Assembly (NCBI GenBank): GCA_005239165.1
Contig: RAPG01000001.1
Coordinates: 496,001-560,000 of the forward strand
From: Allopusillimonas ginsengisoli
Lineage (GTDB): Bacteria; Pseudomonadota; Gammaproteobacteria; Burkholderiales; Burkholderiaceae_B
Direction of reading: 5' to 3'
DNA length: 64,000 bases
Positions 29,987 to 41,089 of the stretch are shown piece after piece. Below the pieces are notes generated by a model, which was not told the DNA's origin, did not search any database, and was given only the letters and a program-made list of their open reading frames with translations. The first letter of the stretch is position 1, and each line of letters begins with the position of its first letter. A program made the position numbers and the translations under genes.

Positions 29987-30063
29987 TGGTCGGGGCGACA
30001 TGATTCGAACATGCGACTCCTGCGTCCCGAACGCAGTACTCTACCAGGCTGAGCTACGCCCCG
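29987..30063 (-). tRNA. tRNA-Pro(CGG)
   Basis: On the minus strand, acceptor CGGGGCG pairs with CGCCCCG and is followed by the discriminator A and an encoded CCA. The anticodon stem CTGCG/CGCAG encloses loop TTCGGGA, giving anticodon CGG for proline. The T-loop reads GTTCGAATC and the D-loop region is TAGCTCAGCCTGGTAGA. Total length 77 bases, normal for the family. Confidence 0.96.
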
Positions 30064-30312
30064 ACGGGAGCGCTTAACTGCCAGCACAGTTTATGAAATA
30101 CGGCTGACAGCCTCGGGAAAACTTCAGCGGCCATGTCAGGCCAGAAAGCTTGAAAATTTTAACAAATATTCGTATTAAGCGGGAACAATGCAGTTGATCA
30201 GACGCAATCAAATGCTTGCACCGAAGTTGACCACTATAGGCAAAGCAGATGCCTGTCTGATCGTCACAGCCTAGACCTGACAGAGCCCTGGCGGTGCAGC
30301 CTGCAGTCTTGA

Positions 30313-31278
30313 CTAGCGATCTCGTTCAACGGCAAAAGAACAAAAGCTGAGCAGCATTTCCTGGTGAGCCGACGCTGGAAACCCGGTAAGAGCCTGGCGC
30401 GCCAGCTCAGCTTCAGCCACCGCAGCGGCGCGCGTAAAACCCAGCGCATCGGTGTCGTGGATAGCCTGCGCAACAGCGATGAAGTCACCCTCACCCTGAC
30501 GGATGGCGTCTTGCACCAGTTGCCGCTGATCTTGCGTGCCGACTTCCATAACACGTATAAGCGGCAAGGTAGGCTTGCCTTCGCGCAAATCGTCACCTAC
30601 GTTTTTACCCAAGGCAACGGCATCACCGGTGTAATCAAGCACGTCGTCAATAAGCTGAAAAGCGGTGCCAATATGCCGGCCGTAGGTGGCAGCTGCCGCT
30701 TGCTGGGCGTCGCTGGCTCCGGCAACAATGGCGCCGACCTGTGCCGCTGCCTCGAAGAGCTTGGCCGTTTTGTAGCGCACAACCTGCAGGTAGCGATCAA
30801 GCGAGACCTCGGGGTCGTGCACATTGAGCAGCTGCAATACCTCACCTTCGGCGATGACGGTGGTGGCGGCAGACAGCACCGACATGGCCTGCATGGAGTC
30901 AGACTCGACCATCATCTCGAAGGAGCGCGAATACAGGTAGTCGCCCACCAACACACTGGCCGCATTGCCAAACATGGCATTGGCCGTACTGCGGCCGCGA
31001 CGCAGATCGGATTCGTCAACCACATCGTCGTGCAACAACGTGGCGGTGTGAATAAACTCGACGACAGCAGCCAGTAAATGATGCGTGCTGCCTTGGTAAC
31101 CGAGCGCATTGGCCACCAGCAGAAGCATTGCAGGGCGCATGCGCTTGCCGCCGGCGCCGACAATGTACTCACCAATGGTGCGGATGAGAACGACATCAGA
31201 ATCCAGGCGGGCGCGGATAACCGCGTCAACCGCTTTCATGTCGTCAGAAATGGGGGACATTAACTCGGAAAGGCTCAA
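30313..31278 (-). CDS. ispB: octaprenyl diphosphate synthase (polyprenyl synthetase)
   Basis: IspB elongates farnesyl diphosphate with isopentenyl units to make the side chain of ubiquinone. The 321-residue product has GGKRMRPAML near 44, the first aspartate-rich motif LLHDDVVDESDLRRG (near 82), the segment AAQVGAIVAG and the second aspartate-rich motif DDVLDYTGD (near 213). The start TTG 31278 gives an N-terminus like that of the E. coli enzyme; ATG 31260 is an alternative. It lies before tRNA-Pro on the same strand and is divergent from the DUF815 gene. ubiB and ubiJ of the same pathway are at 60-62 kb. Confidence 0.95.
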   Translation of the reverse strand: MSLSELMSPISDDMKAVDAVIRARLDSDVVLIRTIGEYIVGAGGKRMRPAMLLLVANALGYQGSTHHLLAAVVEFIHTATLLHDDVVDESDLRRGRSTANAMFGNAASVLVGDYLYSRSFEMMVESDSMQAMSVLSAATTVIAEGEVLQLLNVHDPEVSLDRYLQVVRYKTAKLFEAAAQVGAIVAGASDAQQAAAATYGRHIGTAFQLIDDVLDYTGDAVALGKNVGDDLREGKPTLPLIRVMEVGTQDQRQLVQDAIRQGEGDFIAVAQAIHDTDALGFTRAAAVAEAELARQALTGFPASAHQEMLLSFCSFAVERDR

Positions 31279-31446
31279 AACATGGTCCGGCGAGAAGTGG
31301 ATAGAACGTTGCTAGACATACCAAGAGAAAGATTATACGTGAGCGCGCCCTTGCCCACCCTGCCCACCACACATGCAGCTCAAGATAAGCTGGGCCAAAT
31401 TAGCGATAATGCTTCTTTTGTCCGAAAAATTCTGCTGGAGACATCT

Positions 31447-32319
31447 GTGAATTCCTACGACCTGTCCACGCTGATCAGCCGTGCCGAGCGCGTTCTTGCC
31501 CAGCTCGAGGCCTGGCTGCCCCCCGCTCCTCCCGAAATAGACTGGTCTGCCCAGGCCTTCCGGTGGCGCAAACGGGGCGCGCGCGGCTGGCTCGATGCCG
31601 TACGCAACGTATCCAGCATTAATCTTGTCGATCTTCAGCACGTAGAGCGCCAGAAAGACATCATCGATCGCAACACACGTCATTTCCTCGAAAAAAAACC
31701 AGCCAACAACGTACTCATGACGGGTGCGCGCGGCACGGGCAAAAGCTCGCTGGTCAAGGCCATGCTGGCAGCCTATGGTGATCAAGGTCTGCGGCTGATC
31801 GAGGTCGACAAGTCTGACATGGGCGATCTGGGCGATATTGTTGATCTGGTCAATGACCGCCCCGAACGCTTCATCGTTTTCTGTGATGATCTGTCGTTTG
31901 AAGAAGGCGAACCCGGCTACAAGGCGCTCAAATCGGTGCTTGACGGCTCAATAAGCGCATCCGGCGACAATGTGCTCATCTACGCAACCTCAAACCGGCG
32001 TCATCTCATGCCGGAGTACATGAGCGAAAACCTGACCGCCAAACACCAGAGCGACGGTGAGATCCATCCTGGCGAAACCGTAGAAGAAAAAATCTCTCTT
32101 TCTGAACGGTTCGGCCTGTGGCTGTCGTTCTACCCGTTTAAACAGGATGATTACCTGGACATCGTCGGCTACTGGCTGGGCGTCCACGGCTGCTCACCAG
32201 AAAGCATAGCGACATCGCGTACCGAGGCCCTGCAATGGGCGCTGGAGCGCGGGTCACGTTCAGGGCGTGTCGCCCGCCAGTTTGCCCGCGACTGGGCAGC
32301 ACGGCAATTTAGCGCATAA
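31447..32319 (+). CDS. DUF815 family P-loop ATPase
   Basis: A 290-residue AAA-like ATP-binding protein of the DUF815 family. It has a Walker A motif GARGTGKSSLVKAML (residues about 85-99), a Walker B region RFIVFCDDLSFEEG (about 133-146), a sensor-like NVLIYATSNRRHLMPEYM and a C-terminal arginine-rich RSGRVARQFARDW. Function in bacteria is unknown. GTG 31447 is preferred as start because GGAG lies 7 bases before it and the family begins there; the longer frame from 31282 overlaps the ispB promoter. It is followed 13 bases later by the Nudix-ThiE gene; pairing of these two genes is common in Burkholderiales. Confidence 0.88.
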   Translation: MNSYDLSTLISRAERVLAQLEAWLPPAPPEIDWSAQAFRWRKRGARGWLDAVRNVSSINLVDLQHVERQKDIIDRNTRHFLEKKPANNVLMTGARGTGKSSLVKAMLAAYGDQGLRLIEVDKSDMGDLGDIVDLVNDRPERFIVFCDDLSFEEGEPGYKALKSVLDGSISASGDNVLIYATSNRRHLMPEYMSENLTAKHQSDGEIHPGETVEEKISLSERFGLWLSFYPFKQDDYLDIVGYWLGVHGCSPESIATSRTEALQWALERGSRSGRVARQFARDWAARQFSA

Positions 32320-32332
32320 GCAGGTTTTTCAA

Positions 32333-33370
32333 ATGAGCAAACCATTCATTGACGTCGCCGCAGGCCTGATCCTGCGGCCCGACGGTTCCCTGCTACTTGG
32401 GCAACGTCCCGAAGGAAAGCCATGGTCGGGCTGGTGGGAACTGCCCGGTGGCAAAATAGAACAGGGCGAATCTGTGTTGCAGGCACTGACGCGCGAGCTG
32501 AACGAAGAGCTGGGCATTACGGTTACCGAAGCCACACCGTGGGTGACCTATACCCATGAATACCCCAAAAACATTGTGCGCCTGGCCTTTTGCCGGGTTA
32601 CCGGCTGGGAGGGCGAACCTCAAGGCCTTGAGAATCAGTCGCTGGCATGGGTAAACCCAAGGCAGCCCACCCTTGATGTCGGACCGTTACTGCCCGCCAC
32701 ACTGCCGCCGTTGCGATGGATACGACTGCCAGAGCGCTATCTGATCACCTCTATCAATACCTACGAACGGCTGCCAGCCTACCTTGACACCTTGTCGCAG
32801 GCGGTGCAAAACGGCATAGAGCTGGTGCAGTTCCGCGAGCCCGGCAGTGACATGACGGCTGAGCAACTGCGCGAGGCTTTTGCGCAGGTATTGCAATGCT
32901 GCCGACAATACGGTGCGCGCTGCCTCGTCAACAGCGCACACCCCGAAAACTGGTGGGCTGAAGCAGACGGCGTTCATTTCAGGGCCGCCGATGCGCTCAG
33001 TCGCTACACCGCTGCCACAACATCTGCTCTTACAGACAGCCCGGCAGACACCCCACGCCAGACCAAAGAAGGTGATGTGGCTGCCGATGTCATTGCGTCC
33101 TCCCCCCGTCTGACAGGCGTTTCTGCTCACACTAAAGAAGAACTACATGCCGCGCTGGCGCTGGATGCGGATTTCGTAGTGATAGGTCACGTGCTCGACA
33201 CCCCCTCACACCCTGGCGAACCTGGCATAGGCTGGGCCAACTTTGCCCAACTGGCCCGAGAGGCCGGCCTGCCGGCTTTTGCCATAGGCGGGCAATCACC
33301 GGCAACCCTCACCGTGGCGCAACGACATGGCGCCCACGGTATTGCAGGTATCCGCTACCTGGCAGGCTGA
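32333..33370 (+). CDS. Nudix hydrolase / thiamine-phosphate-synthase-like fusion protein
   Basis: A 345-residue two-domain protein. The N-terminal 135 residues are a MutT-type Nudix hydrolase with the Nudix box GGKIEQGESVLQAL ... RELNEELGI (about 37-60), as expected for removal of oxidised dGTP. The C-terminal 205 residues resemble ThiE/TenI barrels: VQFREPGSDMTAEQL, ADGVHF, SAHTKEEL, DFVVIGHVLDTPSHPGEPGIGW and AIGGQSP. Such fusions occur in many beta- and gammaproteobacteria. The ThiE part has an insertion around residues 228-258 and lacks a clear full ThiE substrate pocket, so it may not make thiamine phosphate. Its 3' end overlaps the convergent outer-membrane-factor gene by 16 bases. Confidence 0.9.
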   Translation: MSKPFIDVAAGLILRPDGSLLLGQRPEGKPWSGWWELPGGKIEQGESVLQALTRELNEELGITVTEATPWVTYTHEYPKNIVRLAFCRVTGWEGEPQGLENQSLAWVNPRQPTLDVGPLLPATLPPLRWIRLPERYLITSINTYERLPAYLDTLSQAVQNGIELVQFREPGSDMTAEQLREAFAQVLQCCRQYGARCLVNSAHPENWWAEADGVHFRAADALSRYTAATTSALTDSPADTPRQTKEGDVAADVIASSPRLTGVSAHTKEELHAALALDADFVVIGHVLDTPSHPGEPGIGWANFAQLAREAGLPAFAIGGQSPATLTVAQRHGAHGIAGIRYLAG

Positions 33371-34866
33371 CCGGGCTGGCGGGGTGTTGCAGCCTCATCA
33401 AGCTGCTGCACATCCCACCCCCCGCCCAGCGCGGCAATAAGAAGCACGCTGGCCGCAAGCCGATCTGATTGCAACGAGAGCGCCGATTGCTCGGCATTAA
33501 GGGCAGTCGTCTGCACCTGCACCACACTCAGGTAGTCAATCAGGCCGGCATCATATTGATTCTGCGTCAGGCGCAGCGACTCACGGGCTGCCGCCAGGGC
33601 CCGACCCTGTGCAACCTGTTGCTGCGCCATCACCGCCAATTGCACCAGATAATCTTCCACCTCTCGCAAGGCCGTCAGCACGGTTTGACGATAGGAAGCC
33701 GTCTGGGCGTCGTAGGCGGCGCGAGCCTCATCCAGCTGCGCCTGGCGTGCACCACCGTCGAAAATCGTCAAAGCCAGCGCAGGTCCCAGAGACCAGAACT
33801 GTGCAGGCGCCGTTAACAACTGGGCCCACTGTGCACTGCGGAACCCACCTTGCGCCGACAGCGTCAGATCTGGAAACCAGGCTGCCTGCGCTACCCCGAT
33901 ACGCGCATTCGCCTCTGCCGTACGCCGCTCTGCGGCCGCCACATCGGGCCGCCGCTGCAGTAATTGCGCCGGCACGCCCACCGGGACCACGGGTGCTTTC
34001 AGGACGTCTCGGGTTTCAGCCAGTGAAAACTGTGAAGGGGCAAGCCCTTGCAGCACGGCAATCGCATGTTCATACTGCGCCCGCTGCCAGGCCAGGGCCA
34101 GCAACTGCGCCCGGGCATTTTCAAGTTGGGTGCGAGACACCTCAACATCAGCCTGCGCCGCAACGCCTGCAGCAAGACGGTTTTGCGTGGTGGTAAACGA
34201 ACGCTCGTAGACATCAACGGTTTGGTGCAGCAAACGCTGCTGGGCATCAGCAAAACGCAGATTGAAATAAGTCTGGGCCAGCGTAGACTGCATGCTGAGC
34301 CGCACATTGGCGACATCCGCCGCACTTGCCTGAACACCCGCCTGGTTTGCCTCTACTGATCGGCGCACTTCACCCCACAGGTCTGGCTCCCAGCTCACGG
34401 TGCCGCCAAGTTGATACTGATTGCTGGGGCCGCCTGAGGTACCCACGTTCTGAGTGCCACCGCCTGAACGAGTGCCTGACCCTGATGCGCCTACCACCGG
34501 AAAGAGTCCTGACCGGGCTGATTGCAGCAAAGCCTGCGCCTGTCGGTACTGCGCTTCAGCCTGCGCGATATCGACGTTGTCGACCTGCAGAACGTGCATC
34601 AGGTTGGTGAGGACCGGGTCGTCAAACAACACCCACCAGTCGCTTCGTAACGTGGCGGCGTCAGCCCGGGCCTGCACCCAGCCTTTGTTAAGCTGGCCGT
34701 CGGCATTGGCCAGCGCGGCCTCTTTGTACACGGCACCCACGTCCAGCGTGGGACGCTGATAATCAGGCCCGACGGCACAGGCTGCCAGCATGGCACACGT
34801 GATGGTCAGCAGGCACAGCCGTACAGGTGAGACAAAACGGCTGTGTGGTTCAGACTTTATTTTCAT
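33355..34866 (-). CDS. RND efflux outer-membrane lipoprotein (NodT/OprM family)
   Basis: A 503-residue TolC-like outer-membrane channel of the NodT family. A signal with lipobox LAAC (residues about 26-29) predicts lipid attachment, followed by AVGPDYQRP, the usual start of the mature protein. Two OEP repeats with long coiled-coil helices follow (for example QAEAQYRQAQALLQSARSG and LVQLAVMAQQQVAQGRALAA). ATG 34866 overlaps the stop of the second pump gene as ATGA. With the genes upstream this makes a full tripartite pump mdtA-mdtB-mdtC-OMF; E. coli mdtABC lacks its own channel. Confidence 0.92.
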   Translation of the reverse strand: MKIKSEPHSRFVSPVRLCLLTITCAMLAACAVGPDYQRPTLDVGAVYKEAALANADGQLNKGWVQARADAATLRSDWWVLFDDPVLTNLMHVLQVDNVDIAQAEAQYRQAQALLQSARSGLFPVVGASGSGTRSGGGTQNVGTSGGPSNQYQLGGTVSWEPDLWGEVRRSVEANQAGVQASAADVANVRLSMQSTLAQTYFNLRFADAQQRLLHQTVDVYERSFTTTQNRLAAGVAAQADVEVSRTQLENARAQLLALAWQRAQYEHAIAVLQGLAPSQFSLAETRDVLKAPVVPVGVPAQLLQRRPDVAAAERRTAEANARIGVAQAAWFPDLTLSAQGGFRSAQWAQLLTAPAQFWSLGPALALTIFDGGARQAQLDEARAAYDAQTASYRQTVLTALREVEDYLVQLAVMAQQQVAQGRALAAARESLRLTQNQYDAGLIDYLSVVQVQTTALNAEQSALSLQSDRLAASVLLIAALGGGWDVQQLDEAATPRQPGQPAR

Positions 34867-37800
34867 TGAGTTTCCTGGATCTGCGCCGCGCTCGTTTTGC
34901 CGCGCCGGCGGATTACCCAAAGACGGAATTGGTCCAGATACAGATACACCACCGGTGTGGTGTACAACGTAAGCATTTGGCTGACAATCAGCCCACCAAC
35001 GATGGTGATCCCCAGCGGACGCCGCATTTCAGAGCCCGCGCCGGTGGCCAGAATAAGCGGCAAGGCCCCCAGAATAGCCGACAGTGTGGTCATCATAATG
35101 GGTCTGAATCTGACCAGACACGCCTGATAAATGGCCTCTCTGGAAGATAGCTGCTCGCGCCGCTGGGCAAGCAAGGCATAATCCACCATCATGATGGCAT
35201 TCTTCTTGACGATGCCAATAAGCAGAAAAATACCGATCAGAGCAATCAGCGAAAAATCTTCACCCACCAACAGCAAGGCAAGCAGCGCGCCAATGCCTGC
35301 AGAGGGCAGCGTAGACAGAATCGTGATCGGGTGCACATAGCTCTCGTACAGCATGCCCAGCACGATATACATGGTGATAAGCGCGCCCAGAATCAGCCAG
35401 GGCTGGCGCGACAGCGTGTCTTGCAGCATCTGCGCCTCGCCCAGAAAGCCTGCCTGAATCTGATCAGACGGCAGTCCGGTGCGCGCCACCGCCTGGTCAA
35501 TGGCCTGTGTTGCCTGGTCCAGCGACACGCCAGGCGCCAGACTGAAAGATATGCTTTCCGAAGCCAGCAAGCCCTGATGCCTCACGCTAAGCGGTGCACT
35601 GCCCACCTCAAAGCGCGTAAATGCCGACAGCGGCACCCGATTTCCTGCCGCCGTCATCACCTCGACTTGCTTGAGCGACTCGGCATCCTGCGCATAGGGT
35701 TGGTCGACTCCCATGATGACATGGTACTGATTCAGCGGACCGTAAATGACCGAGACCTGCCGCATGCTGAACGAATTATTCAGGGTGGACGCAATCAGCG
35801 ACATATCAACCCCCAGCCGCGTCGCCGCGTCCCGGTCTATGACCAGCTCCACCCGCCTGCCTTTGTCTTCGATATCTGAATCAACATCTACCAGCTCAGG
35901 CAAACCTGCCATGGCCCGCTGTACCTGCGGCAACCAGGTTTTCAAGACTGACAGATCGCTGCCCATTAGCGTGTAACTGTATGACCCGCTGCCCCCCTGC
36001 GGGCCGCCCACAAAGATATCCTGCTGAGGAATCAGGGTTAGCCGGGCACCGGGAACACCACTAAACTGCGGACGCAATCGGTTAACCACCTCTGTCGCGC
36101 TGAGCTTGCGCTCGGACATAGGCTTGAGCTGAATCATGAGAAACGACGAATTGCTGCCTCCGCGCCCACTCGCAAAGCCTGCCACCGTTTCAATGGCAGG
36201 ATCTTTCAGCAGTATGTCGCGAAAATGGTCGAGACGTGGGCGCATGGCCCTGAAAGAAGTGCCCTGATCTACACGAAAGAAACCCAGCAACTGTCCCGTA
36301 TCTTGTTGAGGCAGAAAACCCTTGGGCACGATTGCGTACAGGTAGAGATTAAGCCCCACGGTTGCGGCGAGCAAAAGCATCATGATCCGGCCATGCCCGA
36401 GCGCCCATCCAAGTGATCGCCGGTATCCACGCCACGCCAGCGAGCCCAGCATATCGAAAAAGCGCGTGAGCAGGCCGGCACGCGCAGGCTCTGTCTTGCC
36501 TTGTCGCAACAGCTTTGCACACATCATCGGCGTTACGGTTACCGATATCACCAGAGAGATCATCACCGCCACCGAAAGCGTAACGGCAAACTCCTGAAAC
36601 AGCCGGCCAATCAAACCGCCCATTAACAACATGGGAATAAACACAGCAACCAGCGACAGACTCATCGCAAGCACCGTAAAACTCACTTCTCTGAGGCCTC
36701 GCAATGTGGCGCGCAGAGGTGGTACACCACGCTCCATGTGCCGCATGATGTTCTCAAGCACCACAATGGCATCATCAACAACAAACCCTGTCGCTACAAT
36801 CAGCGCCATCAGCGAAACGGTATTGAGCGTGAACCCGGCCCATAGCATGAACGCAAATGTAGTAATCAGCGAGGCCGGTACGGCGATGGCGGGCACAAGC
36901 GCCGCACGTATATTGCGCAAGAACAGCATCACTACCAGCACCACCAGCACTACGGCGATCAGCAGCGTAATCTCCGCTTCATGCAAAGAGGCACGTATGC
37001 TGGGTGAACGGTCCTGGGCCACTGTCAGCGTGATGTGCGCAGGCAGCATGGCCTCAAAAGCCGGCAACTGTTCCCGTATGGCATCGACCGTTTCAATGAT
37101 GTTGGCATCCGCCTGCCGCCGGACCAGCAGCAACACACCAGGCCGGCCATTGAAAAACCCCACACTGAACTCATTTTCAACAGCATCCTCAACCCGCGCG
37201 ACGTCTTCAAGCCTGACAGGTGCCCCGTCTCGCCAGGCAACAATCAATGGCTTGTACTGCTCTGCGCGGGTAAGCTGCCCGCCCGAGTTCAACTGCCAGT
37301 TGTACTGATCATTTTCAACGACCCCATTAGGGCGCATGCTGTTTGCCTGAGACAATGCGCTACGCACTTCATCCAGCGCAACACCAGCGGCAGTGAGCGC
37401 CCTCGGGTTAAGGCTGACGCGGATGGCCGGCAATGAGCTGCCCCCCACCTCAACCTCACCCACACCCACAACCTGCGACAACTTCTGCGCAAGCACGGTA
37501 TCTGCCACGTCATATAGCTGGCCCTGCGTGGCGGTGGCAGATGTCAGCGCCAGCACCATGACTGGCGCTGACGACGGGTTGACCTTGTGATAAGTAGGGT
37601 TGCTGCGCAGGCTCGACGGCAGCAGCGTGCGCGCCGCGTTAATAGCGGCCTGAACATCGCGGGCCGCCGCGTTAATGTCGCGGTCCAGGTCGAACATAAG
37701 CTGTATGCGCGTTGACCCTTCAGAGCTGCGGGAACTCATTTCACTGATGCCTGCAATTGAGCCCAGTGATTGTTCCAGTGGTGTTGCTACGCTGGATGCC

Positions 37801-37976
37801 ATGGTTTCCGGACTGGCGCCGGACATGCTGGCCGATACCGAGATCATCGGGAAATCAATCTGCGGCAGGGGCGACACCGGTAACACCAGCAAGGCCAGCA
37901 AGCCCGCAAACACCATGGCTGCGCAAAGCAACGTGGTGGCTACGGGGCGCATGACGAACAGGGCGAGCATCCGCAT
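34863..37976 (-). CDS. mdtC: RND multidrug efflux transporter, MdtC-like
   Basis: A 1037-residue inner-membrane resistance-nodulation-division pump with 12 helices and two large periplasmic loops. It begins [21 protein letters not shown], a conserved first helix. The helix-4 proton-relay segment [16 protein letters not shown] is intact, as are VTVTPMMCAKLL and the repeat of [18 protein letters not shown] in the second half. It follows mdtB with a TAATG overlap, and the two pumps are expected to form a B2C heterotrimer. Substrates in E. coli are bile salts and novobiocin; here unknown. The longer frame to 38093 lies inside mdtB and is not used. Confidence 0.92.
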   Translation of the reverse strand: MRMLALFVMRPVATTLLCAAMVFAGLLALLVLPVSPLPQIDFPMISVSASMSGASPETMASSVATPLEQSLGSIAGISEMSSRSSEGSTRIQLMFDLDRDINAAARDVQAAINAARTLLPSSLRSNPTYHKVNPSSAPVMVLALTSATATQGQLYDVADTVLAQKLSQVVGVGEVEVGGSSLPAIRVSLNPRALTAAGVALDEVRSALSQANSMRPNGVVENDQYNWQLNSGGQLTRAEQYKPLIVAWRDGAPVRLEDVARVEDAVENEFSVGFFNGRPGVLLLVRRQADANIIETVDAIREQLPAFEAMLPAHITLTVAQDRSPSIRASLHEAEITLLIAVVLVVLVVMLFLRNIRAALVPAIAVPASLITTFAFMLWAGFTLNTVSLMALIVATGFVVDDAIVVLENIMRHMERGVPPLRATLRGLREVSFTVLAMSLSLVAVFIPMLLMGGLIGRLFQEFAVTLSVAVMISLVISVTVTPMMCAKLLRQGKTEPARAGLLTRFFDMLGSLAWRGYRRSLGWALGHGRIMMLLLAATVGLNLYLYAIVPKGFLPQQDTGQLLGFFRVDQGTSFRAMRPRLDHFRDILLKDPAIETVAGFASGRGGSNSSFLMIQLKPMSERKLSATEVVNRLRPQFSGVPGARLTLIPQQDIFVGGPQGGSGSYSYTLMGSDLSVLKTWLPQVQRAMAGLPELVDVDSDIEDKGRRVELVIDRDAATRLGVDMSLIASTLNNSFSMRQVSVIYGPLNQYHVIMGVDQPYAQDAESLKQVEVMTAAGNRVPLSAFTRFEVGSAPLSVRHQGLLASESISFSLAPGVSLDQATQAIDQAVARTGLPSDQIQAGFLGEAQMLQDTLSRQPWLILGALITMYIVLGMLYESYVHPITILSTLPSAGIGALLALLLVGEDFSLIALIGIFLLIGIVKKNAIMMVDYALLAQRREQLSSREAIYQACLVRFRPIMMTTLSAILGALPLILATGAGSEMRRPLGITIVGGLIVSQMLTLYTTPVVYLYLDQFRLWVIRRRGKTSAAQIQETQ

Positions 37977-40900
37977 TACGCTGCCCCGTCTTCGGCCGGA
38001 CGCACCCCTGGTCGGGCCTTGACGCGGCTGGCCAGCCGCTCGAACATCAGATAGATAACAGGAGTGGTGAACAGTGTCAGGAACTGGCTGCATAGCAGCC
38101 CGCCGACCATGACTAACCCAAGGGGATGACGCAACTCAGCACCCGAGCCCGTCGCTAGCATAAGCGGGATGGCACTGAAAAACGCCGCAAGCGTGGTCAT
38201 TAATATTGGCCGGAATCGCAGCAGCGCCGCCTCGTGAATGGCTTCAGCAGGACTGAGCCCGCGGTGACGCTCTGCATCCAGCGCGAAATCAATCATCATG
38301 ATGGCGTTTTTCTTGACAATGCCGATCAACAATATGATGCCAATGATGCCTATCATGTCGAGCTCACCACCCGATATCAGCAGCGCCAGCAAAGCGCCAA
38401 TGGCCGCAGAAGGCAAGGTCGAGAGAATCGTGATGGGGTGAATATAACTTTCGTACAGCACCCCCAGCACAATGTACATGGTGGCCACAGCCGCCAGCAA
38501 AAGCCAGAGTGTGCTGGTCAGCGACATCTGAAAGGCGCGCGCTGCCCCCTGAAAGCGCAGGTCAAGCGATGCTGGCATGCCCAGCTCTGCCTGAGTCGCC
38601 CTGACCGCATCGACAGCACCCGACAGTGCCGCTCCTGGCGCAAGGTTGAATGAAATAGTGGTGGCCGGAAACTGCCCCAGCCGCTCTATGGCCAGATCTG
38701 TACTGTGCTCTTCAATGCGGGCCAGACTGCTGACCGGCACCGGCGTACCCGATGACGTCTTCACGTACACCTGATCCAAGGCACTCGGGTCGGCGCGAAA
38801 TGACGGGGCCACTTCCAGCACCACGCGGTATTGCGCTGACTGCGTAAAAATGGTTGAAATCAGGCGCTGACCGAATGCGTCATACAACGCGTCATCAATC
38901 ATGCCCATGGTTACGCCCAGACGCGCTGCAGCATCGCGGTCTATGACCAGCATGGTTTGCAGCCCATTATTTTGCAAACTGTCCACCACATCGCGCAGCT
39001 CAGGCACTTCGCCCAAGGCCTGCACCAGACGGGGCGTCCATTCGGCAAGCACCGTACTGTCAGGGTCCGACAGTGTCATCTGGTATTGCGTTCGGCTGAC
39101 CTGATCATCAATGGTCAGGTCCTGGACGGGCTGCATGTAAACGCGAATGCCAGCCAGGCTTGCCAGCCTTTCATCAAGACGCCTGATCACCTCAGTAGCG
39201 GTGCTGCTGCGATTGCTGATGGGCTTGAGGGCAATCTGCATACTGCCGGTGTTAAGCGTGGCGTTGTTGCCATCTATGCCAGTAAATGACGTGACTGCCT
39301 GTACGTCAGGATCTTCCATGATTACGCTGGCTGCCTGCAATTGCCGCTCTGCCATGGAAGAAAACGAGACGGTCTGCGGCCCCTGGCTAATCGCCTGGAT
39401 AAGCCCGGTGTCTTGTGGCGGGAAAAACCCCTTGGGCACCGCCACATACAAAAGCCCTGTAAGCACCAACGTACCCAATGCCACGAGTAGCGTCAGGCGC
39501 TGATGCGCCAGCACCCAGATCAGCCAGCGGTCATAACCCTTGATCAGGTTGTCCATCCACTGTCCCGCCTTGATCTGAAACCGGGAATGCCTGATCTGAG
39601 ATTCGGGCTTGAGCAGACGTGCGCACATCATGGGCGTCAGCGTCAGAGATATGACCAGTGAAAGCAATATGGCTACCGCCAGCGTAATCGCGAACTCGCG
39701 AAACAGGCGTCCAATTACATCGCTCATGAACAGCAGAGGTATGAGCACCGCGATCAGCGACAGCGTCAGGGAGAGCAGTGTGAAGCCAATCTGACGCGAC
39801 CCCTTGAGCGCCGCATTCAGTGGTGTTTCACCCTTTTCTATATAGCGGGCAATGTTTTCGATCATGACAATCGCATCATCGACAACAAAACCGGTCGCAA
39901 TCGTAAGGGCCATCAGCGTCAGGTTGTTAACGCTGAACCCCGCCAGGTACATGATGCCAAAGGTGCCAACCAGAGAGAGCGGCACCACCACGCTAGGGAT
40001 GAGGGTAGCCGTCCAGGTACGCAGAAAAACAAACGTGACCAGCACCACGAGAGCAATAGCGAGCAGCATCTCGATCTGCACATGATTAATGGCGTCGCGT
40101 ATGGTCTGCGTGCGATCCGTCGCCACGCTGACATCCACGCCCACTGGCAACGCCTCTTTGAGGCCAGGCAGCAACGCCTTTACACGATCGACCACGTCGA
40201 TGACGTTAGCCCCGGGCTGGCGCTGTATATTCAGCAATATAGCTGGCGTATTGCCCACCCACGCCGCCTGGCGAATGTTTTCAGCATCGTCCCGCACCGT
40301 GGCAATATCGCGCAGACGCAGTGGTGCGCCATCCTGGTACGCAACAATCAACCGTTCATAGTCTTCACGTGAGCGCAACTGATCATTGACATTAATAGTG
40401 GTAGAACGCTCCGGCCCATCGAGATTGCCCTTGGGCTGATTGACGTTGGCGCTCACAATCGCAGCACGCAGGTCAGACAGCGTCAGCCCGTGTGAAGCCA
40501 GGGCTTGCGGATTGGCCTGGATGCGAACTGCAGGACGCTGTCCGCCCGCAATACTGACTAGCCCGACACCATTGATTTGCGACAGCTTCTGCGCCACCCG
40601 CACATCGATCAGGTCTCTGACCTGATGCAAAGGCAGCGTCGGCGAGGTGACGGCAAGGCTGATCACCGCAGTGTCAGCCGGGTTGACCTTGTTATAGATG
40701 GGCGGCACTGGCAGATCGCCAGGCAGCAAACTGGATGCGGCATTAATAGCCGCCTGCACCTCTTGCTCGGCGACATCGAGCGGCAGCTCAAGATCGAACT
40801 GCAGCGTAATCATTGACGCGCCGCCCGAGCTGGTGGACGTCATCTGCGTAAGCCCGGGCATCTGGCCAAACTCGCGCTCCAGCGGCGAGGTAACCAGGGC

Positions 40901-41080
40901 CGTCATGACCTCGGGGCTAGCACCAGGATAGAGGGTCGTAACCTGAATCGTAGGGTAGTCAACCTGGGGCAACGCCGACACCGGCAGCATGCGATAAGCA
41001 ATAAGCCCTGAGATCAGCAACGCCACCATTGCCAGTGTCGTGGCAACAGGGCGAAGAATAAAAAGGCGGGATAAATTCAC
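37976..41080 (-). CDS. mdtB: RND multidrug efflux transporter, MdtB-like
   Basis: A 1034-residue RND pump starting [27 protein letters not shown], with the FATTL-type first helix. It has the proton-relay segment [16 protein letters not shown] in helix 4, [12 protein letters not shown], and [15 protein letters not shown]. It is clearly a paralogue of the next gene and shares its layout, including the 12 helices. It begins 9 bases after the adaptor gene stop and ends in a one-base overlap with mdtC. The order adaptor-B-C matches mdtABC of enterobacteria, so the pump pair is probably orthologous. No adjacent regulator (BaeSR) is present. Confidence 0.93.
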   Translation of the reverse strand: MNLSRLFILRPVATTLAMVALLISGLIAYRMLPVSALPQVDYPTIQVTTLYPGASPEVMTALVTSPLEREFGQMPGLTQMTSTSSGGASMITLQFDLELPLDVAEQEVQAAINAASSLLPGDLPVPPIYNKVNPADTAVISLAVTSPTLPLHQVRDLIDVRVAQKLSQINGVGLVSIAGGQRPAVRIQANPQALASHGLTLSDLRAAIVSANVNQPKGNLDGPERSTTINVNDQLRSREDYERLIVAYQDGAPLRLRDIATVRDDAENIRQAAWVGNTPAILLNIQRQPGANVIDVVDRVKALLPGLKEALPVGVDVSVATDRTQTIRDAINHVQIEMLLAIALVVLVTFVFLRTWTATLIPSVVVPLSLVGTFGIMYLAGFSVNNLTLMALTIATGFVVDDAIVMIENIARYIEKGETPLNAALKGSRQIGFTLLSLTLSLIAVLIPLLFMSDVIGRLFREFAITLAVAILLSLVISLTLTPMMCARLLKPESQIRHSRFQIKAGQWMDNLIKGYDRWLIWVLAHQRLTLLVALGTLVLTGLLYVAVPKGFFPPQDTGLIQAISQGPQTVSFSSMAERQLQAASVIMEDPDVQAVTSFTGIDGNNATLNTGSMQIALKPISNRSSTATEVIRRLDERLASLAGIRVYMQPVQDLTIDDQVSRTQYQMTLSDPDSTVLAEWTPRLVQALGEVPELRDVVDSLQNNGLQTMLVIDRDAAARLGVTMGMIDDALYDAFGQRLISTIFTQSAQYRVVLEVAPSFRADPSALDQVYVKTSSGTPVPVSSLARIEEHSTDLAIERLGQFPATTISFNLAPGAALSGAVDAVRATQAELGMPASLDLRFQGAARAFQMSLTSTLWLLLAAVATMYIVLGVLYESYIHPITILSTLPSAAIGALLALLISGGELDMIGIIGIILLIGIVKKNAIMMIDFALDAERHRGLSPAEAIHEAALLRFRPILMTTLAAFFSAIPLMLATGSGAELRHPLGLVMVGGLLCSQFLTLFTTPVIYLMFERLASRVKARPGVRPAEDGAA

Positions 41081-41089
41081 GGCAGCGCC

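Noticed and set aside
29916..30063. tRNA-Pro as an integration site
   Set aside because: No integrase gene and no duplicated tRNA end were seen in the window; only adjacency to an orphan gene.
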